A DNA stretch of 64,000 nt from JAPPHA01 sp963662705 (GTDB taxonomy: Bacteria; Pseudomonadota; Alphaproteobacteria; Rhodobacterales; Rhodobacteraceae). The first letter of the stretch is position 1, and the number at the start of each line of letters is the position of its first letter. Below, one piece after another: positions 46,106-55,556 of the stretch. The stretch lies in assembly GCA_963662705.2 (NCBI GenBank), contig OY759767.1:3472001-3536000 (forward strand), read 5' to 3'. Made by a program: the position numbers and the translations under genes. The notes beneath the pieces were generated by a model. It was given only the letters and a program-made list of their open reading frames with translations, had not been told where the DNA came from and made no database searches.

Positions 46106-47012
46106 ACCGGACTCGCTCCCGTTCGGCCCTGCCCGCGACCTCGGGATCGTTCGGAGCGCGAACAGCAGCCTCCGACAACATCAGGCACGCTTCGTCAGCA
46201 TGTCCAAGTTCCCCGAGGCTGACTCCCAGTCCCAGGATGGCGCCCGACGCATTCGGACCCTTGGGGGAACTGCTGAAACTGTCGAGATATGATGATGCCG
46301 CCGATTGCCAGTCCTGCAGGGCAAAGTGGGATTCTCCTTGCCAGAAGCGCACTTCCGCAAATGTCTCGGCTTCGGCGTCGGGATCCAGGGCATTATCCAG
46401 GTATTCGAGCGCATCTGCGTAATTCCCCGCCTCGAAGGCGGCCATTGCGACATCAAAGGGGGTTTCGCCCGGATAGACCGGCTCCCGCGGCGCGGCAGCC
46501 TCGACCGCAGTGCCGTTACCGGTCGATTCCCCGGAATTTTCGGCCGCTGCCGCCTCGGTCTCTTCGGCCTTCGCGGCATCCGGTTCGGCAGTCCCGAGGG
46601 CCGGTACCTTTCCAACAGAAGACAGGTCACCCCCTTCCAGTTCGACGAGCCTGAATTCGAGGTCGCCGATACGCCGGGTGCCGTCTTCGACGATCGTCTC
46701 CACCCGGAACTGCAACTCCTCGACCGCACCGGTCAATTGACGCAACTCCGATTCGATCGCATCGACACGTAGCGCAACCGAACCTCCGCGCCTGGCCGAA
46801 CCGCTCTGAGGCGGCCCTGTCGTTACCAATTGCGATTTCAGGTACTTGATCTCCCCCAAGAGAAATTGGAGTTCTTGCCTGATGTCCGCGAGCGTCGCTT
46901 CCGTCGATTCGTCCTGGGCTGGGGCCGGGCCGGTCCAGGAAAAAACAAGGGCAGTGGCGAAAGCGAAGGCTCCGGCGCGAATACCTGAAAGCCGGAATCG
47001 GGTAGCTGTCAT
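46092..47012 (-). CDS. cpoB: Tol-Pal system protein CpoB (YbgF)
   Basis: The 306-residue protein has a signal peptide (cleavage near GPAPA-Q), an N-terminal coiled coil (LADIRQELQFLLGEIKYLK) for trimerisation and C-terminal TPR repeats (PFDVAMAAFEAGNYADALEY...). It acts in the periplasm, linking Tol-Pal to septal wall synthesis. The middle contains a low-complexity acidic and alanine-rich linker. It starts 8 bases after pal. Confidence 0.92.
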   Translation of the reverse strand: MTATRFRLSGIRAGAFAFATALVFSWTGPAPAQDESTEATLADIRQELQFLLGEIKYLKSQLVTTGPPQSGSARRGGSVALRVDAIESELRQLTGAVEELQFRVETIVEDGTRRIGDLEFRLVELEGGDLSSVGKVPALGTAEPDAAKAEETEAAAAENSGESTGNGTAVEAAAPREPVYPGETPFDVAMAAFEAGNYADALEYLDNALDPDAEAETFAEVRFWQGESHFALQDWQSAASSYLDSFSSSPKGPNASGAILGLGVSLGELGHADEACLMLSEAAVRAPNDPEVAGRAERERVRFGCN

Positions 47013-47020
47013 GGCGGCGC

Positions 47021-47515
47021 CTAACTCGTGGCTGCACCTTCAAGAACCGTGACCGCTCGCCGGTTCACGGACCAGCAAAATTCGTTCGAACAGGTCTCTG
47101 CCGGCCGTTCCTTGCCATACGTGACAGTCCGGATTCGGTCGGCGGTCACACCCTGATTGATCAGGTAATCCCTGACCGCTACGGCACGCCGAACCCCCAG
47201 GGCGAGATTGTACTCCCGGGTTCCGCGCTCATCGGCATGGCCTTCGACCGTGGCCGTGAACTGCTGGTATGTCATCAGCCATTCGGCCTGTGCATCGAGG
47301 GTCGCCACGGCTTCGTCCGTCAGAGTGCTCTGGTCGACCTCGAAGTAAACCCGATCTCCGGTCAATGTCTGGAAATAAGCGATCGTGCCGGGATCCGAGC
47401 TGTCCAGAGTCCCTATCGAAATGCCGCCGGGGCCGGCACCTCCCCCCGGCCCGCCTTGATTTTCGCAACCTGCCAAAGCCGCTGCGATCAAGACAAATGT
47501 AAGGATCCTGATCAT
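47021..47515 (-). CDS. pal: Peptidoglycan-associated lipoprotein Pal
   Basis: The 164-residue lipoprotein has a short signal peptide with lipobox LAGC (C17), a glycine-rich linker, and the OmpA C-terminal peptidoglycan-binding domain (YFEVDQSTLTDEA, VEGHADERGTREYNLALGVRRA). It anchors the outer membrane to the wall and binds TolB. It lies 155 bases after tolB in the same direction. Confidence 0.96.
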   Translation of the reverse strand: MIRILTFVLIAAALAGCENQGGPGGGAGPGGISIGTLDSSDPGTIAYFQTLTGDRVYFEVDQSTLTDEAVATLDAQAEWLMTYQQFTATVEGHADERGTREYNLALGVRRAVAVRDYLINQGVTADRIRTVTYGKERPAETCSNEFCWSVNRRAVTVLEGAATS

Positions 47516-47670
47516 GTTATTCGCCTCTTGATGTCAACGCTGCGCCGGCTTTGCCAAACGCCAGAAGGGCGCCATGGATCGCACCGCGTAGAACCATTCG
47601 TTCCTTCGCACCAATAGCAGACCTGTGACCAAATGTGAATCCGGCACGTTCCGTCGTGGTCACCATTCGA

Positions 47671-49014
47671 TCAAGGTTCCCTGAGGCGAGACCAGGCCGG
47701 GTCCGAGCCGAACCCCGGAATGTCGACGCTACGCAGATTTCGCCCGGTCAGGTCCACCGAGAACAGGGACGGAGCGCCATCCCGTCCCCGAGATTCCCTG
47801 AAAAACATCAGGACACGGCCATTTGGGGACCATGTCGGGCCCTCATCCAGGAACGATTCAGTCAACAGTTCCTCCCTGGTGCCATCCGTACGCATGACGC
47901 CTATGTGGAACCGGTTCCGATCGATCTTGGTAAACGCGATCTGGTCGCCCCGCGGCGACCAGACGGGTGTTCCGTATTGCCCTTGACCGCGACTGATTCG
48001 GGCAGGTCTGCCCCCGGTTGCAGGCATGACGTAGAGCTGCTTTCGCCCGCCCCGGTCAGATTCGAAGACGATGTTCTGACCATCCGGCGAAAAGCTTGGA
48101 GCGGTATCGATTGCCAGGGATGTCGTCAATTGCCGCCTCGCACCGGTGGCCAGGTTGATGACATGGATGTCGGTATTCCCGGCCGACGTCAATGACAGGA
48201 CCACCGACCCTCCATCCGGTGAAAACCGGGGGGCGAAGCTCATGCCGAGACCGTTCGGGATGAGCAACCGCGACTCACCGCTCGAAAGATTCATGACGAA
48301 AACTTCGGGCTCGCCCCTGCGATAGCTCGTGAAGATCAATTCATTGCCTGAGGGCGAAAATCGCGGCGCGAGCACGATATCTTCGCCTTCTGTCAGGAAC
48401 TCGTGATTGGCTCCGTCGTAATCCATCACGGCAAGGCGCTTGATACGGGCGTCCTTCGGTCCGCTCTCCGCGACATACGCAACACGGCTGTCGAAATATC
48501 CCGTCTCGCCCGTAAGTCGGGAATAGATCACGTCGGAAATCCGGTGCGCAATGCGCCGCCACTGCGATTGCCGCCCGCCCAGGCGTTGCCCGGCACCAAG
48601 TTCTGCCTCCACGAACACGTCATAAAGGCGAAATGAGACCTCAAGGCGCCCACCGTCGAGAATCCGGACAGCGCCAATCACGAGGGCCTCGGCGTTGATC
48701 ACTCTCCAGTCACTGAACTGAACCGGGTCTTCGAAATTCCGGATGGTTGCCAGATGGGCGCTTGCAGGTATCTCGCGAAATATTCCGGAGCCCGTCAGAT
48801 TTGCTGCCACAACAGCAGTGATGTCTCTCGCGACTTGCCGGCTGTTTGCCTGTCCGGAAGCAAATTCCGGAATTGCAATCGGCAAGGGTGTGATAACCCC
48901 TTCGGTGATTTCGATCCTGAGCGTGCTTTCCTGAGCTAACAGGCCGCTCGTCCAGCATGCCGAGATCAGCAAGTGCAGGCTTGCTGCGAGTACGAATGAT
49001 CGTCCAGGTTTCAT
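47671..49014 (-). CDS. tolB: Tol-Pal periplasmic protein TolB
   Basis: The 447-residue protein has a signal peptide, an N-terminal domain ending near residue 160, and a six-bladed beta-propeller seen as repeated LSFSPDG/FSPDG blades (APRFSPSGNELIFTS, APRFSPDGGSVVLS, APSFSPDGQNIVFESDRGG). It acts in the periplasm between Pal and TolA. Its ATG overlaps the tolA TGA (ATGA). Confidence 0.96.
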   Translation of the reverse strand: MKPGRSFVLAASLHLLISACWTSGLLAQESTLRIEITEGVITPLPIAIPEFASGQANSRQVARDITAVVAANLTGSGIFREIPASAHLATIRNFEDPVQFSDWRVINAEALVIGAVRILDGGRLEVSFRLYDVFVEAELGAGQRLGGRQSQWRRIAHRISDVIYSRLTGETGYFDSRVAYVAESGPKDARIKRLAVMDYDGANHEFLTEGEDIVLAPRFSPSGNELIFTSYRRGEPEVFVMNLSSGESRLLIPNGLGMSFAPRFSPDGGSVVLSLTSAGNTDIHVINLATGARRQLTTSLAIDTAPSFSPDGQNIVFESDRGGRKQLYVMPATGGRPARISRGQGQYGTPVWSPRGDQIAFTKIDRNRFHIGVMRTDGTREELLTESFLDEGPTWSPNGRVLMFFRESRGRDGAPSLFSVDLTGRNLRSVDIPGFGSDPAWSRLREP

Positions 49015-49988
49015 CGAAGCACCATATTTTCCGGGTTAAACACGACCTCCATGCTCCGCCAGTGTTCGTACTTGTCAACTGGCAGATCATAGGGCTGGCA
49101 CCGCATCACGGCGCGTCTGGCGGCATTGAATGCCTGCCTGATTTCATTCGTTTCGATCGAACCCGGTTCGATGAGCCGGGGGGATCCCTTGACGCTGCCG
49201 TCGCGGTCCAGCTCGACACCAAGCGTGACCTTCAACTCCGAGTCGTTTCGGATGCCTATCGGTACGCTCCAGCATTGCTTGATGGCGAACTTCAGGCCTT
49301 CGGATTCTTCCGTGGTCAATTGCTGGGGAGTGGGCGCAGGCGGTTGGGCAGCCGTGTCCGGGACAACCAGCGGCGCTTGGGCCTGATCCTGTTCCAGTTC
49401 CTCCAGCAACGCGGCAACCACCGTCTCCTCTTCTCCGGGATCCTGAACCTGCTCCAGTGCCGGCATTGGCCGTGGCAGAACCACAGATGGCTGGGCGGGA
49501 AGGTCAAGTGGATCTGGTTGTGAAACAGCGACGGTCTCGGGTTCGAGAAGTTGGACCTCCGGTTCCGGAGCCAATTCGGGCTCAACCGCGCCCGTTTCCG
49601 TTTCGGCCACGGTTTCGATCAACCTGTCAGGTTCCGGGTTATCCTCGACCTGAATTTCGACAGTTGCAACAGGAGGCACTTCGGGTTCGCTTGCAGGGAT
49701 TGCCGGCAGTTCTTCCGGTACTGCCAGTTCCGGGAGCATCGAGATCGTATCCGGTTCGGGTTCCTGTGGCTCGATTGCGGACAATAAAGGTTCTTCAACC
49801 GGTTGGCGAGTTTCCAACGTCTGAGGCGCAGGAGTTGACAGCGCCAAAAACTCGGAGTGGGTGATCACCGACACCTCTGTCACCTGTATGGCTTCCGTGC
49901 GGTCACCCCTGAAGAAGGGGCCGCCAAAAATCGCGGCCAGAACAACCGCGCCATGGACAGCGCCAGATATTTTGGTTCCGGTCTGCAT
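49011..49988 (-). CDS. tolA: Tol-Pal inner-membrane protein TolA
   Basis: The 325-residue protein has one N-terminal membrane helix (ISGAVHGAVVLAAIFGGPFF), a long Pro/Glu-rich middle spanning the periplasm (rich in EPEPE, QPxx), and a C-terminal TonB-like domain (AIKQCWSVPIGIRNDSELKV). The middle domain is proline- and glutamate-rich rather than the alanine/lysine helix of enteric TolA, as is common in alphaproteobacteria. It follows tolR by 12 bases. Confidence 0.92.
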   Translation of the reverse strand: MQTGTKISGAVHGAVVLAAIFGGPFFRGDRTEAIQVTEVSVITHSEFLALSTPAPQTLETRQPVEEPLLSAIEPQEPEPDTISMLPELAVPEELPAIPASEPEVPPVATVEIQVEDNPEPDRLIETVAETETGAVEPELAPEPEVQLLEPETVAVSQPDPLDLPAQPSVVLPRPMPALEQVQDPGEEETVVAALLEELEQDQAQAPLVVPDTAAQPPAPTPQQLTTEESEGLKFAIKQCWSVPIGIRNDSELKVTLGVELDRDGSVKGSPRLIEPGSIETNEIRQAFNAARRAVMRCQPYDLPVDKYEHWRSMEVVFNPENMVLR

Positions 49989-50000
49989 GTTCCGGATCCG

Positions 50001-50483
50001 TCAACTGCCGTTCTCTGGTCCATCGAGGGTCGGACCTCCGCCATCCGTGACCAGGCTGACATTGTCAAATCCGCTTGCGTCCAGCGCACCGAGGATTTCC
50101 ATGACACGGACGTAAGGAATCGAGCCGTCCGCCCTGACAAAGATGGTCCGTCCGGCACGCTCGCCCGCGATTCCACGGAGCGTGCCAACGAGTTCCGTTC
50201 GTTCGACTTCATTGTCAAGGATGTAGATGCGACCGTCCTGATCGATCGTGACGCTCAATGGTTCCTCGCTGTCGTCTGGAGCCGCAAGGGGATTGGCCGC
50301 TGTATCCGGCAGATCCACAACGACGCCGACGCTCAGCAAAGGCGCGGCGACCATGAAGATGACCAGCAAGACCAGCATCACATCCACGAACGGGGTGACA
50401 TTGATCTCCGCCATGGGGCGGAAACGCATCTTGCCGCCCTGGTTGAATACCCTGCTGCGTCCCTGTTCCATGTTCTTCCGCAT
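50001..50483 (-). CDS. tolR: Tol-Pal proton-channel subunit TolR
   Basis: The 160-residue ExbD/TolR protein has one membrane helix with the key aspartate in INVTPFVDVMLVLLVIFMV and a periplasmic domain (IRADGSIPYVRV-like RADGSIPYVRVMEIL). With TolQ it uses the proton motive force to drive TolA. It starts 36 bases after tolQ. Confidence 0.96.
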   Translation of the reverse strand: MRKNMEQGRSRVFNQGGKMRFRPMAEINVTPFVDVMLVLLVIFMVAAPLLSVGVVVDLPDTAANPLAAPDDSEEPLSVTIDQDGRIYILDNEVERTELVGTLRGIAGERAGRTIFVRADGSIPYVRVMEILGALDASGFDNVSLVTDGGGPTLDGPENGS

Positions 50484-50519
50484 GACTGCCCGTCGCGGGC
50501 AGGTTGCCTTTGTCCTGTC

Positions 50520-51221
50520 TCAGTTCCCGGATTCCAGATGACGTGATAGGATTGCGGCGAACTCCGAGGCGAAGCTATCGAAACTGCTCAACAGACGGTT
50601 CGCATCGGCCGACAGCTTGTTGTAGAAAATGACCGCCGGGATCGCGGCCAGCAGGCCGAGCGCGGTTGCGACAAGCGCTTCGGCGATTCCTGGCGCAACC
50701 ACGGCCAGATTGGTGCTTTGCTGGATGGCGATTTCCTCGAACGCATTCTTGATTCCCCAGACCGTGCCGAACAATCCCACGAAGGGAGCAATTGACCCGA
50801 CCGTTGCGAGAAACGTCAACCCGCTCGTCAATGACTCGGCCGCTTGTGCGATCGAGACATCCATTGCCCGTTCAATTCGGGCCTGAGCTCCCGGCATGAA
50901 TCCGCCCCCGTGCCGGCGGGATCTGCGCCATTCGATCATGCCGGCAACGAATACCCTCTCGGCGACGCCGGTCGGGTCCTTGCGAATTCTCTCGAACAGT
51001 TCATCAAGCGGGGTTCCGGACCAGAATTCCTGCTGAAACGATTCTGCGTCGCGGCGGGCCGTCCGGAAGTTCAGAAGTTTCTGGATTATGATCGACCAGG
51101 ACCAGAAGGACGCAAGCAAAAGGATAACGATGACAACCTTGACGGTGATCGTCGCGCGCAGAAACAGCGCCAGCATGGAGAAATCGATCTCTCCTGCGGC
51201 CGCAAGCGTTTCGGATTCCAT
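50520..51221 (-). CDS. tolQ: Tol-Pal proton-channel subunit TolQ
   Basis: The 233-residue MotA/TolQ/ExbB protein has three membrane segments, with the conserved TVGSIAPFVGLFGTVWGI and ALGLLAAIPAVIFYN blocks. It forms the proton channel with TolR. It is the first gene of the tol operon here; ybgC, often found upstream, is absent, and an ISAs1-type element lies about 440 bases upstream. Confidence 0.96.
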   Translation of the reverse strand: MESETLAAAGEIDFSMLALFLRATITVKVVIVILLLASFWSWSIIIQKLLNFRTARRDAESFQQEFWSGTPLDELFERIRKDPTGVAERVFVAGMIEWRRSRRHGGGFMPGAQARIERAMDVSIAQAAESLTSGLTFLATVGSIAPFVGLFGTVWGIKNAFEEIAIQQSTNLAVVAPGIAEALVATALGLLAAIPAVIFYNKLSADANRLLSSFDSFASEFAAILSRHLESGN

Positions 51222-51658
51222 CTAGTCGTTTTTCCTGCCAGAGCCCAAGACTGTTCGATGGTTTGAATTTTGCCTCCCGGCTCATATAGTCAGTGTCGGA
51301 TTAAATCTCCACCAAAAAAGAGACATTTGACCTGTGTCGCATCGTGCGGTCGCCGGCTGACCGGATGGCCGCCGCAGGCATAAACAGGTCCATTCTCCCC
51401 CCAGGAACATTCTTTTGTTCTGACTGAGTTGTGTGAGGTGATGGAGATTTTGCCTTGAGCCGGCATTCAAGCTGGATCCGGCCGTGACATTGTTTGTCAT
51501 TTGCGTGGTCTGGGGAATGTTCGCTTGCCGTGGACGGCTGTCATGGCTCTGCCCGGGTCCGCTGATGGGGTTTTCGGTCCTGTCGGGCACAGGTGTTCGC
51601 ACCGCGCCGCTCGACGGCGCGTCCGGGCGCTTTCTGCTCCAGGTTTGGGTCTGCGGGA
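51222..51658. other. Spacer between the tol operon and the ISAs1 element
   Basis: No gene is supportable in these 437 bases. The tolQ promoter should be in the first 150 bases, but no clear sites stand out. The right portion is probably the non-coding IS end. Confidence 0.4.
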
Positions 51659-53455
51659 TTATGCGGTTGGCGCGATCAGGATCGCGTCGAGGGCCTCCTG
51701 CGCCCGTGCGGCATAATGGCGATTGGCCTCGGGCATGAAACGGAAGCGGCCGCCACAGCGCACGATGGCGATGGCCGCGTTGGTCAGGCAGGCGAGATTG
51801 CGTGGCATGTGCCGCACATACGCCCGGCATCGGTCTTCGTCGTAGGTGAAGTCTCGAACGTAGTGGACCCGGTTCTCGATGTGCCAGTGGTTGCGCACCA
51901 GGGCCAGCAATTCCTCGGGTCCGGCGCGCGCGGCGTCGAGCGAGGTCAGGCTCCAGATCACTTCGGTGCTGCGCGCGCCGGTCTTGATGACCTCACGCTC
52001 GCGCGCGATGCACAGTGCCTGCTGGCGCCCGTGGAGAGCGGCGTATCCGTCCCATTCGGCGCCGGAGAGGTCGACGACGGCACAGCGGCGTCGCTCGATC
52101 CGGCCATGGCCCTTGTCGATGGTTTCGTGCCAGGGCGCGTTGGTGAAGTCGATCGCCTTGAGCTCGTTGTGGATGGTTTCCTGGTTGTCCTTGATGGCGC
52201 TGAGCACATAATCGGCATCGCTCTCGAGCAGGTAACGCGCGGTCTCGTGCTGGGCATGCATCGCGTCGAGGGTGACGGTGCGCCCGGCGAGACCGAGCCC
52301 GCTGGTGAGTTTGCGCACGGCCGGGATTTCGTTGCTCCTGGCATCGACCTCGACCTGCTTGAGGACCAGTCCGGTCCCGTGCTCGACCGCGGCGACCATC
52401 ATGCGCCGTCCGTCTTCGGTCTGCTTCGAGGCGCCCCGGATGTCCTTTCCGTCCATGGCCACGGGGGCATGTGCGTCGCCGTGCTGGGCGGTCCATTGGC
52501 TGATGGCGTTGTCCAGCGTGTCGGGCGGCAGCTGAGCGAGGATGGTGTGGAAGGTGGTGGTGGTCGGCGCGGTGTAGCGTTGCTTGCTCTCGCTCCAGAA
52601 CGCGCCCACGGCCTCGAGTTGCTCCTGCGCGAGCAGGGCGGCGAACTGGGCGAAGGCGGTCACGCCCCGGTAGCCGGCAAGCCGGGCCGCGACCGCGATC
52701 GCCAGAATGGTCCTGAGCGGATAACGCTTGCCCCGGGCATGGCGGCACTCGGGCACGTCGCCCAGGCATTCGAACAGGCTGCGCAGCCGCGGCGTCGCCA
52801 TCGGTTCGCCGTGTTGCCCGGCCCCCCAGTGTGGCGGTGTCTCGCTCCGGCCCAGCGCCTCTGTGGCGCCCTCTGTCAGTTCGTACACGAAGATCTCCTT
52901 GGGTTGGCCGTGATGGCGCCAGCGCGCCGCGCCGCCGGGTTCGCGGGCAAAGCCGCGCGTGAAGCCCAGGGAGCGCCAGTTCGACGCGCGGTAGCAGGTC
53001 CCGGCAAAGAGCGCCGGGTCCACGAAGGTTTCCGCCAGAAACACCGGAAAGCCGTGAACCGCCTGCATGTCCGCAGACAGCCGCCGCAGGCTCAGCCCCA
53101 GAACCCGCGAGGCCAGGTTGCGCACCCGTTCAGGCGTGAGGATGACGAAACGGGAATTGTTGGCGATCAGGTGCAGACGACGGAACTGCTGCTCGGACGT
53201 CCAGCCGATCCAGCGGTCGCGCGCAGCCAGCTTGAAGGCGCCGGATTGCCAGCCGATCAGTGCGAGCCAGGTCTCACCATGCACCGCGACATGGCGCAGG
53301 CCCTTGCCGAACACGCCATGGAACGACAGGTAATGGTGCTCCTCCACCAAACGGTCCCAGCGCCGGTGCTCCCGATCACCCCAGGTCGGGCGCACCGAAA
53401 CAGAACGCAAGTCAATCAACGAATCAGGGGCCGGCAGCGTCTCCATGACCCGCAC
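51659..53455 (-). CDS. ISAs1-family transposase with N-terminal DUF4338 (DruA-like) domain
   Basis: The 598-residue protein is a fusion. Residues about 35-175 carry DUF4338 (LVEEHHYLSFHGVFGKGLRH, ALIGWQSGAFKLAARDRWIGW, FLAETFVDPALFAGTCYRAS then LGFTRG), the domain named DruA in the Druantia anti-phage system. Residues about 215-598 are an ISAs1/H-repeat DDE transposase, with D335 in PVAMDGKDIRG, the second aspartate in TLDAMHAQHETA and a late glutamate in HWHIENRVHYVRDFTYDEDR. The frame is intact. Similar fusions occur in IS elements, so the simplest reading is a transposase with an accessory DNA-binding or nuclease domain, not a Druantia system. Confidence 0.85.
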   Translation of the reverse strand: MRVMETLPAPDSLIDLRSVSVRPTWGDREHRRWDRLVEEHHYLSFHGVFGKGLRHVAVHGETWLALIGWQSGAFKLAARDRWIGWTSEQQFRRLHLIANNSRFVILTPERVRNLASRVLGLSLRRLSADMQAVHGFPVFLAETFVDPALFAGTCYRASNWRSLGFTRGFAREPGGAARWRHHGQPKEIFVYELTEGATEALGRSETPPHWGAGQHGEPMATPRLRSLFECLGDVPECRHARGKRYPLRTILAIAVAARLAGYRGVTAFAQFAALLAQEQLEAVGAFWSESKQRYTAPTTTTFHTILAQLPPDTLDNAISQWTAQHGDAHAPVAMDGKDIRGASKQTEDGRRMMVAAVEHGTGLVLKQVEVDARSNEIPAVRKLTSGLGLAGRTVTLDAMHAQHETARYLLESDADYVLSAIKDNQETIHNELKAIDFTNAPWHETIDKGHGRIERRRCAVVDLSGAEWDGYAALHGRQQALCIAREREVIKTGARSTEVIWSLTSLDAARAGPEELLALVRNHWHIENRVHYVRDFTYDEDRCRAYVRHMPRNLACLTNAAIAIVRCGGRFRFMPEANRHYAARAQEALDAILIAPTA

Positions 53456-53825
53456 TGTGCCATAGCGAAAACAGAATGGCCAGTACCTATATCAGGCCAA
53501 ACCCATCACCTTGCGAACAAAAGAATAGCCCTGATTCTCCCCCCGGCTTCGACGTAGCTCCCGCCATGACCCAAGAAATCGCCATTCGGGAATCACTGTG
53601 TTCCTCCAAAAGGTTGTCCGAACCCTGATGCTCCGGTAAACCCACGACCAAAGGAGGGATTGAATAAAGGAGGGATTGAATATTGAAATACAAGGTTCAA
53701 GCGACACCTTTTTCCGGGAATCAAGTTTGTTCGAACACCGTTTGCCTTTCGCGAGAAAGTCCGAGGCACGACCGAAGGTGGCCTGAAATCCCGCTGCAAC
53801 GGCCCATGAGACACCGCGTGCACCG
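53456..53825. other. Spacer with IS end and a 16-bp tandem repeat
   Basis: No gene is supportable in these 370 bases. Two tandem identical copies of AAAGGAGGGATTGAAT lie at 53650-53665 and 53666-53681. The ISAs1 end probably falls near 53460-53480. The symporter promoter should lie to the right of the repeats. Confidence 0.5.
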
Positions 53826-54977
53826 ATGAGCCCCGGGACCCGGAAATCCTTTCTGTCAGGAGGACTCTTTCCCTGGCTCGTCGTCATCGTGGCCATATAT
53901 GTGCTGCTTGTGGCTGTCGGCGTGATCGGAAAGGGCTTTCGCCAGGTAAGCGGCGGAACGGAAAACGTCGAGTCCCTGTTCGCATTTGCGACGAATCCGT
54001 TCATCGGTCTTGTTCTCGGCATTCTGGCGACGGCACTGATCCAGTCGTCGAGCACCGTTACATCCATCATCGTTGGCCTCGTGGCGGGAGGAATGCCCAT
54101 CGCTGTGGCGATACCGATGGTCATGGGCGCCAACGTCGGGACGACCGTAACCAACACGCTTGTCAGCTTCGGTCACGTGAAACGACAAGGGGAGTTCAGG
54201 AACGCGTTCGCCGCGGCAACCGTGCACGACTTCTTCAATCTCCTGAGCATCGTGATATTCCTGCCGTTGGAGCTGGCGTTCGGAGTCCTCGAAAAACTGA
54301 GCGGCATGGCGACCCATTTGGTCGAGAACATCGGTAGTGTCGATGCTTCGGGGAAGGGCATTGTAAAGGTCGTCGTGGGTGCCGGTACACGCCTGGTGGA
54401 GTCTGTAACCGCTTCGCTTCCAGACCTGTGGTCGGGTACGATCTTGATCGTGGTGGGGATTGCGCTGATTCTGCTCTCGATCACGTATCTTGGGAACGCG
54501 CTGAAGACCGTGTTCGTGGGCCGAGCCCGGGGTTTTCTGCAGGCAGCCGTCGGCAAGGGTCCGGTTACCGGCATTCTTTCGGGCACACTGGTGACTGTGC
54601 TGGTTCAATCGTCATCGACGACGACCAGCATCATCGTGCCATTGGCGGGAAGCGGCGTCATCAAACTTCGCCATGTCTACCCGTTCACGCTTGGCGCAAA
54701 CATCGGAACGACAATCACCGCGCTTATCGCCGCGACCGCGATTACCGGGGCCACTCATGCGGTCGCGCATCAGATCGCAATTGCGCATTTTCTCTACAAT
54801 CTGCTGGGCGTTGTCGTCATCTACAGCATCCCCTGGCTGCGAGGGATCCCGATTGCGGGAGCCGAATGGATCGCAAGGATAGGGAGTGAGCAAAAGGGCT
54901 GGGCGCTCGCGTATATTGTGTCTGTATTTTTCGGCGTTCCCGGGGCGCTCGTTTTTTCGAAGGCATGGCTTTTTTGA
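53826..54977 (+). CDS. Na+/phosphate symporter (NptA/SLC34-like)
   Basis: The 383-residue membrane protein contains the two inverted QSSST repeats that define Na/Pi cotransporters: ALIQSSSTVTSIIVGLVAGG near residue 62 and VLVQSSSTTTSIIVPLAGSG near 258, each followed by GAN(V/I)GTT. About eight to nine hydrophobic segments surround them. It imports phosphate, and possibly arsenate, with sodium, fitting a marine setting. It has no PhoU-like domain. The gene is monocistronic by position. Confidence 0.88.
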   Translation: MSPGTRKSFLSGGLFPWLVVIVAIYVLLVAVGVIGKGFRQVSGGTENVESLFAFATNPFIGLVLGILATALIQSSSTVTSIIVGLVAGGMPIAVAIPMVMGANVGTTVTNTLVSFGHVKRQGEFRNAFAAATVHDFFNLLSIVIFLPLELAFGVLEKLSGMATHLVENIGSVDASGKGIVKVVVGAGTRLVESVTASLPDLWSGTILIVVGIALILLSITYLGNALKTVFVGRARGFLQAAVGKGPVTGILSGTLVTVLVQSSSTTTSIIVPLAGSGVIKLRHVYPFTLGANIGTTITALIAATAITGATHAVAHQIAIAHFLYNLLGVVVIYSIPWLRGIPIAGAEWIARIGSEQKGWALAYIVSVFFGVPGALVFSKAWLF

Positions 54978-55556
54978 GCGCCGCGCGAACCTGGTGAAGT
55001 CGGGGACCGGCAGGCCGGCCCGAAGGCTGGCCGTATCGTCAATTGCCACCTCGATTTCGGGACCTGGCGCGCGATGCCCCGAACCAGCCGGATTCCCTGG
55101 CACACCGCATTGCACGGTGTCGGATTCGGCGCTCATTCCCGGCTGTCGGAATCGAGCCCCTAGCGGTCTACATTCGGGGCGCCCTGGCAAGGGGACGAAT
55201 CATCTCCTGTTGGCCTGCCCGGACATGACCGGGCGCCATCGCCATCATCACCGTAGCGACCAGATTAATGCGTGAAGCCCGCCACCTGTCCAAGGCCCGG
55301 TCGCAGCAGGCTCATGAGACACTCGGAGCCCGGATCCGCCATTTCGGGCACACACGGTCGGTCTCCATCTATCTGGATTTCCTGCCATGAACGACCTTTC
55401 TGGATGCGCTCATCACCCGAAGTCTCGATGCCGGCCGTTCCCGGAAACTAGGAAATACCACAATAGCGAAAATTTGCCGCAAGCAGACACATCTGATTGA
55501 CAACTCTCTAGCTCCAATGAAGAATGACGCCTACGATTGATCGGCAGGATAGCACA
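54978..55556. promoter_or_regulatory. Upstream region of the permease-SPFH operon
   Basis: The 579 bases hold no convincing gene; a 40-codon frame at 55268-55390 (MREARHLSKARSQQAHETLG...) may be a remnant. At the right end TTGACA (55497-55502) and AAGAAT (55520-55525) with a 17-base spacer form a plausible promoter. Transcription would start near 55532, which makes ATG 55524 too early and supports ATG 55557 as the operon's first start. Confidence 0.45.

Noticed and set aside
51659..53455. A Druantia defence system
   Set aside because: Only the DUF4338 domain is present, fused to a transposase. No DruB-E or large helicase genes are adjacent.
51593..53557. 654-codon open frame on the plus strand
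   Set aside because: Antisense to the ISAs1/DUF4338 transposase, with no recognisable protein features.
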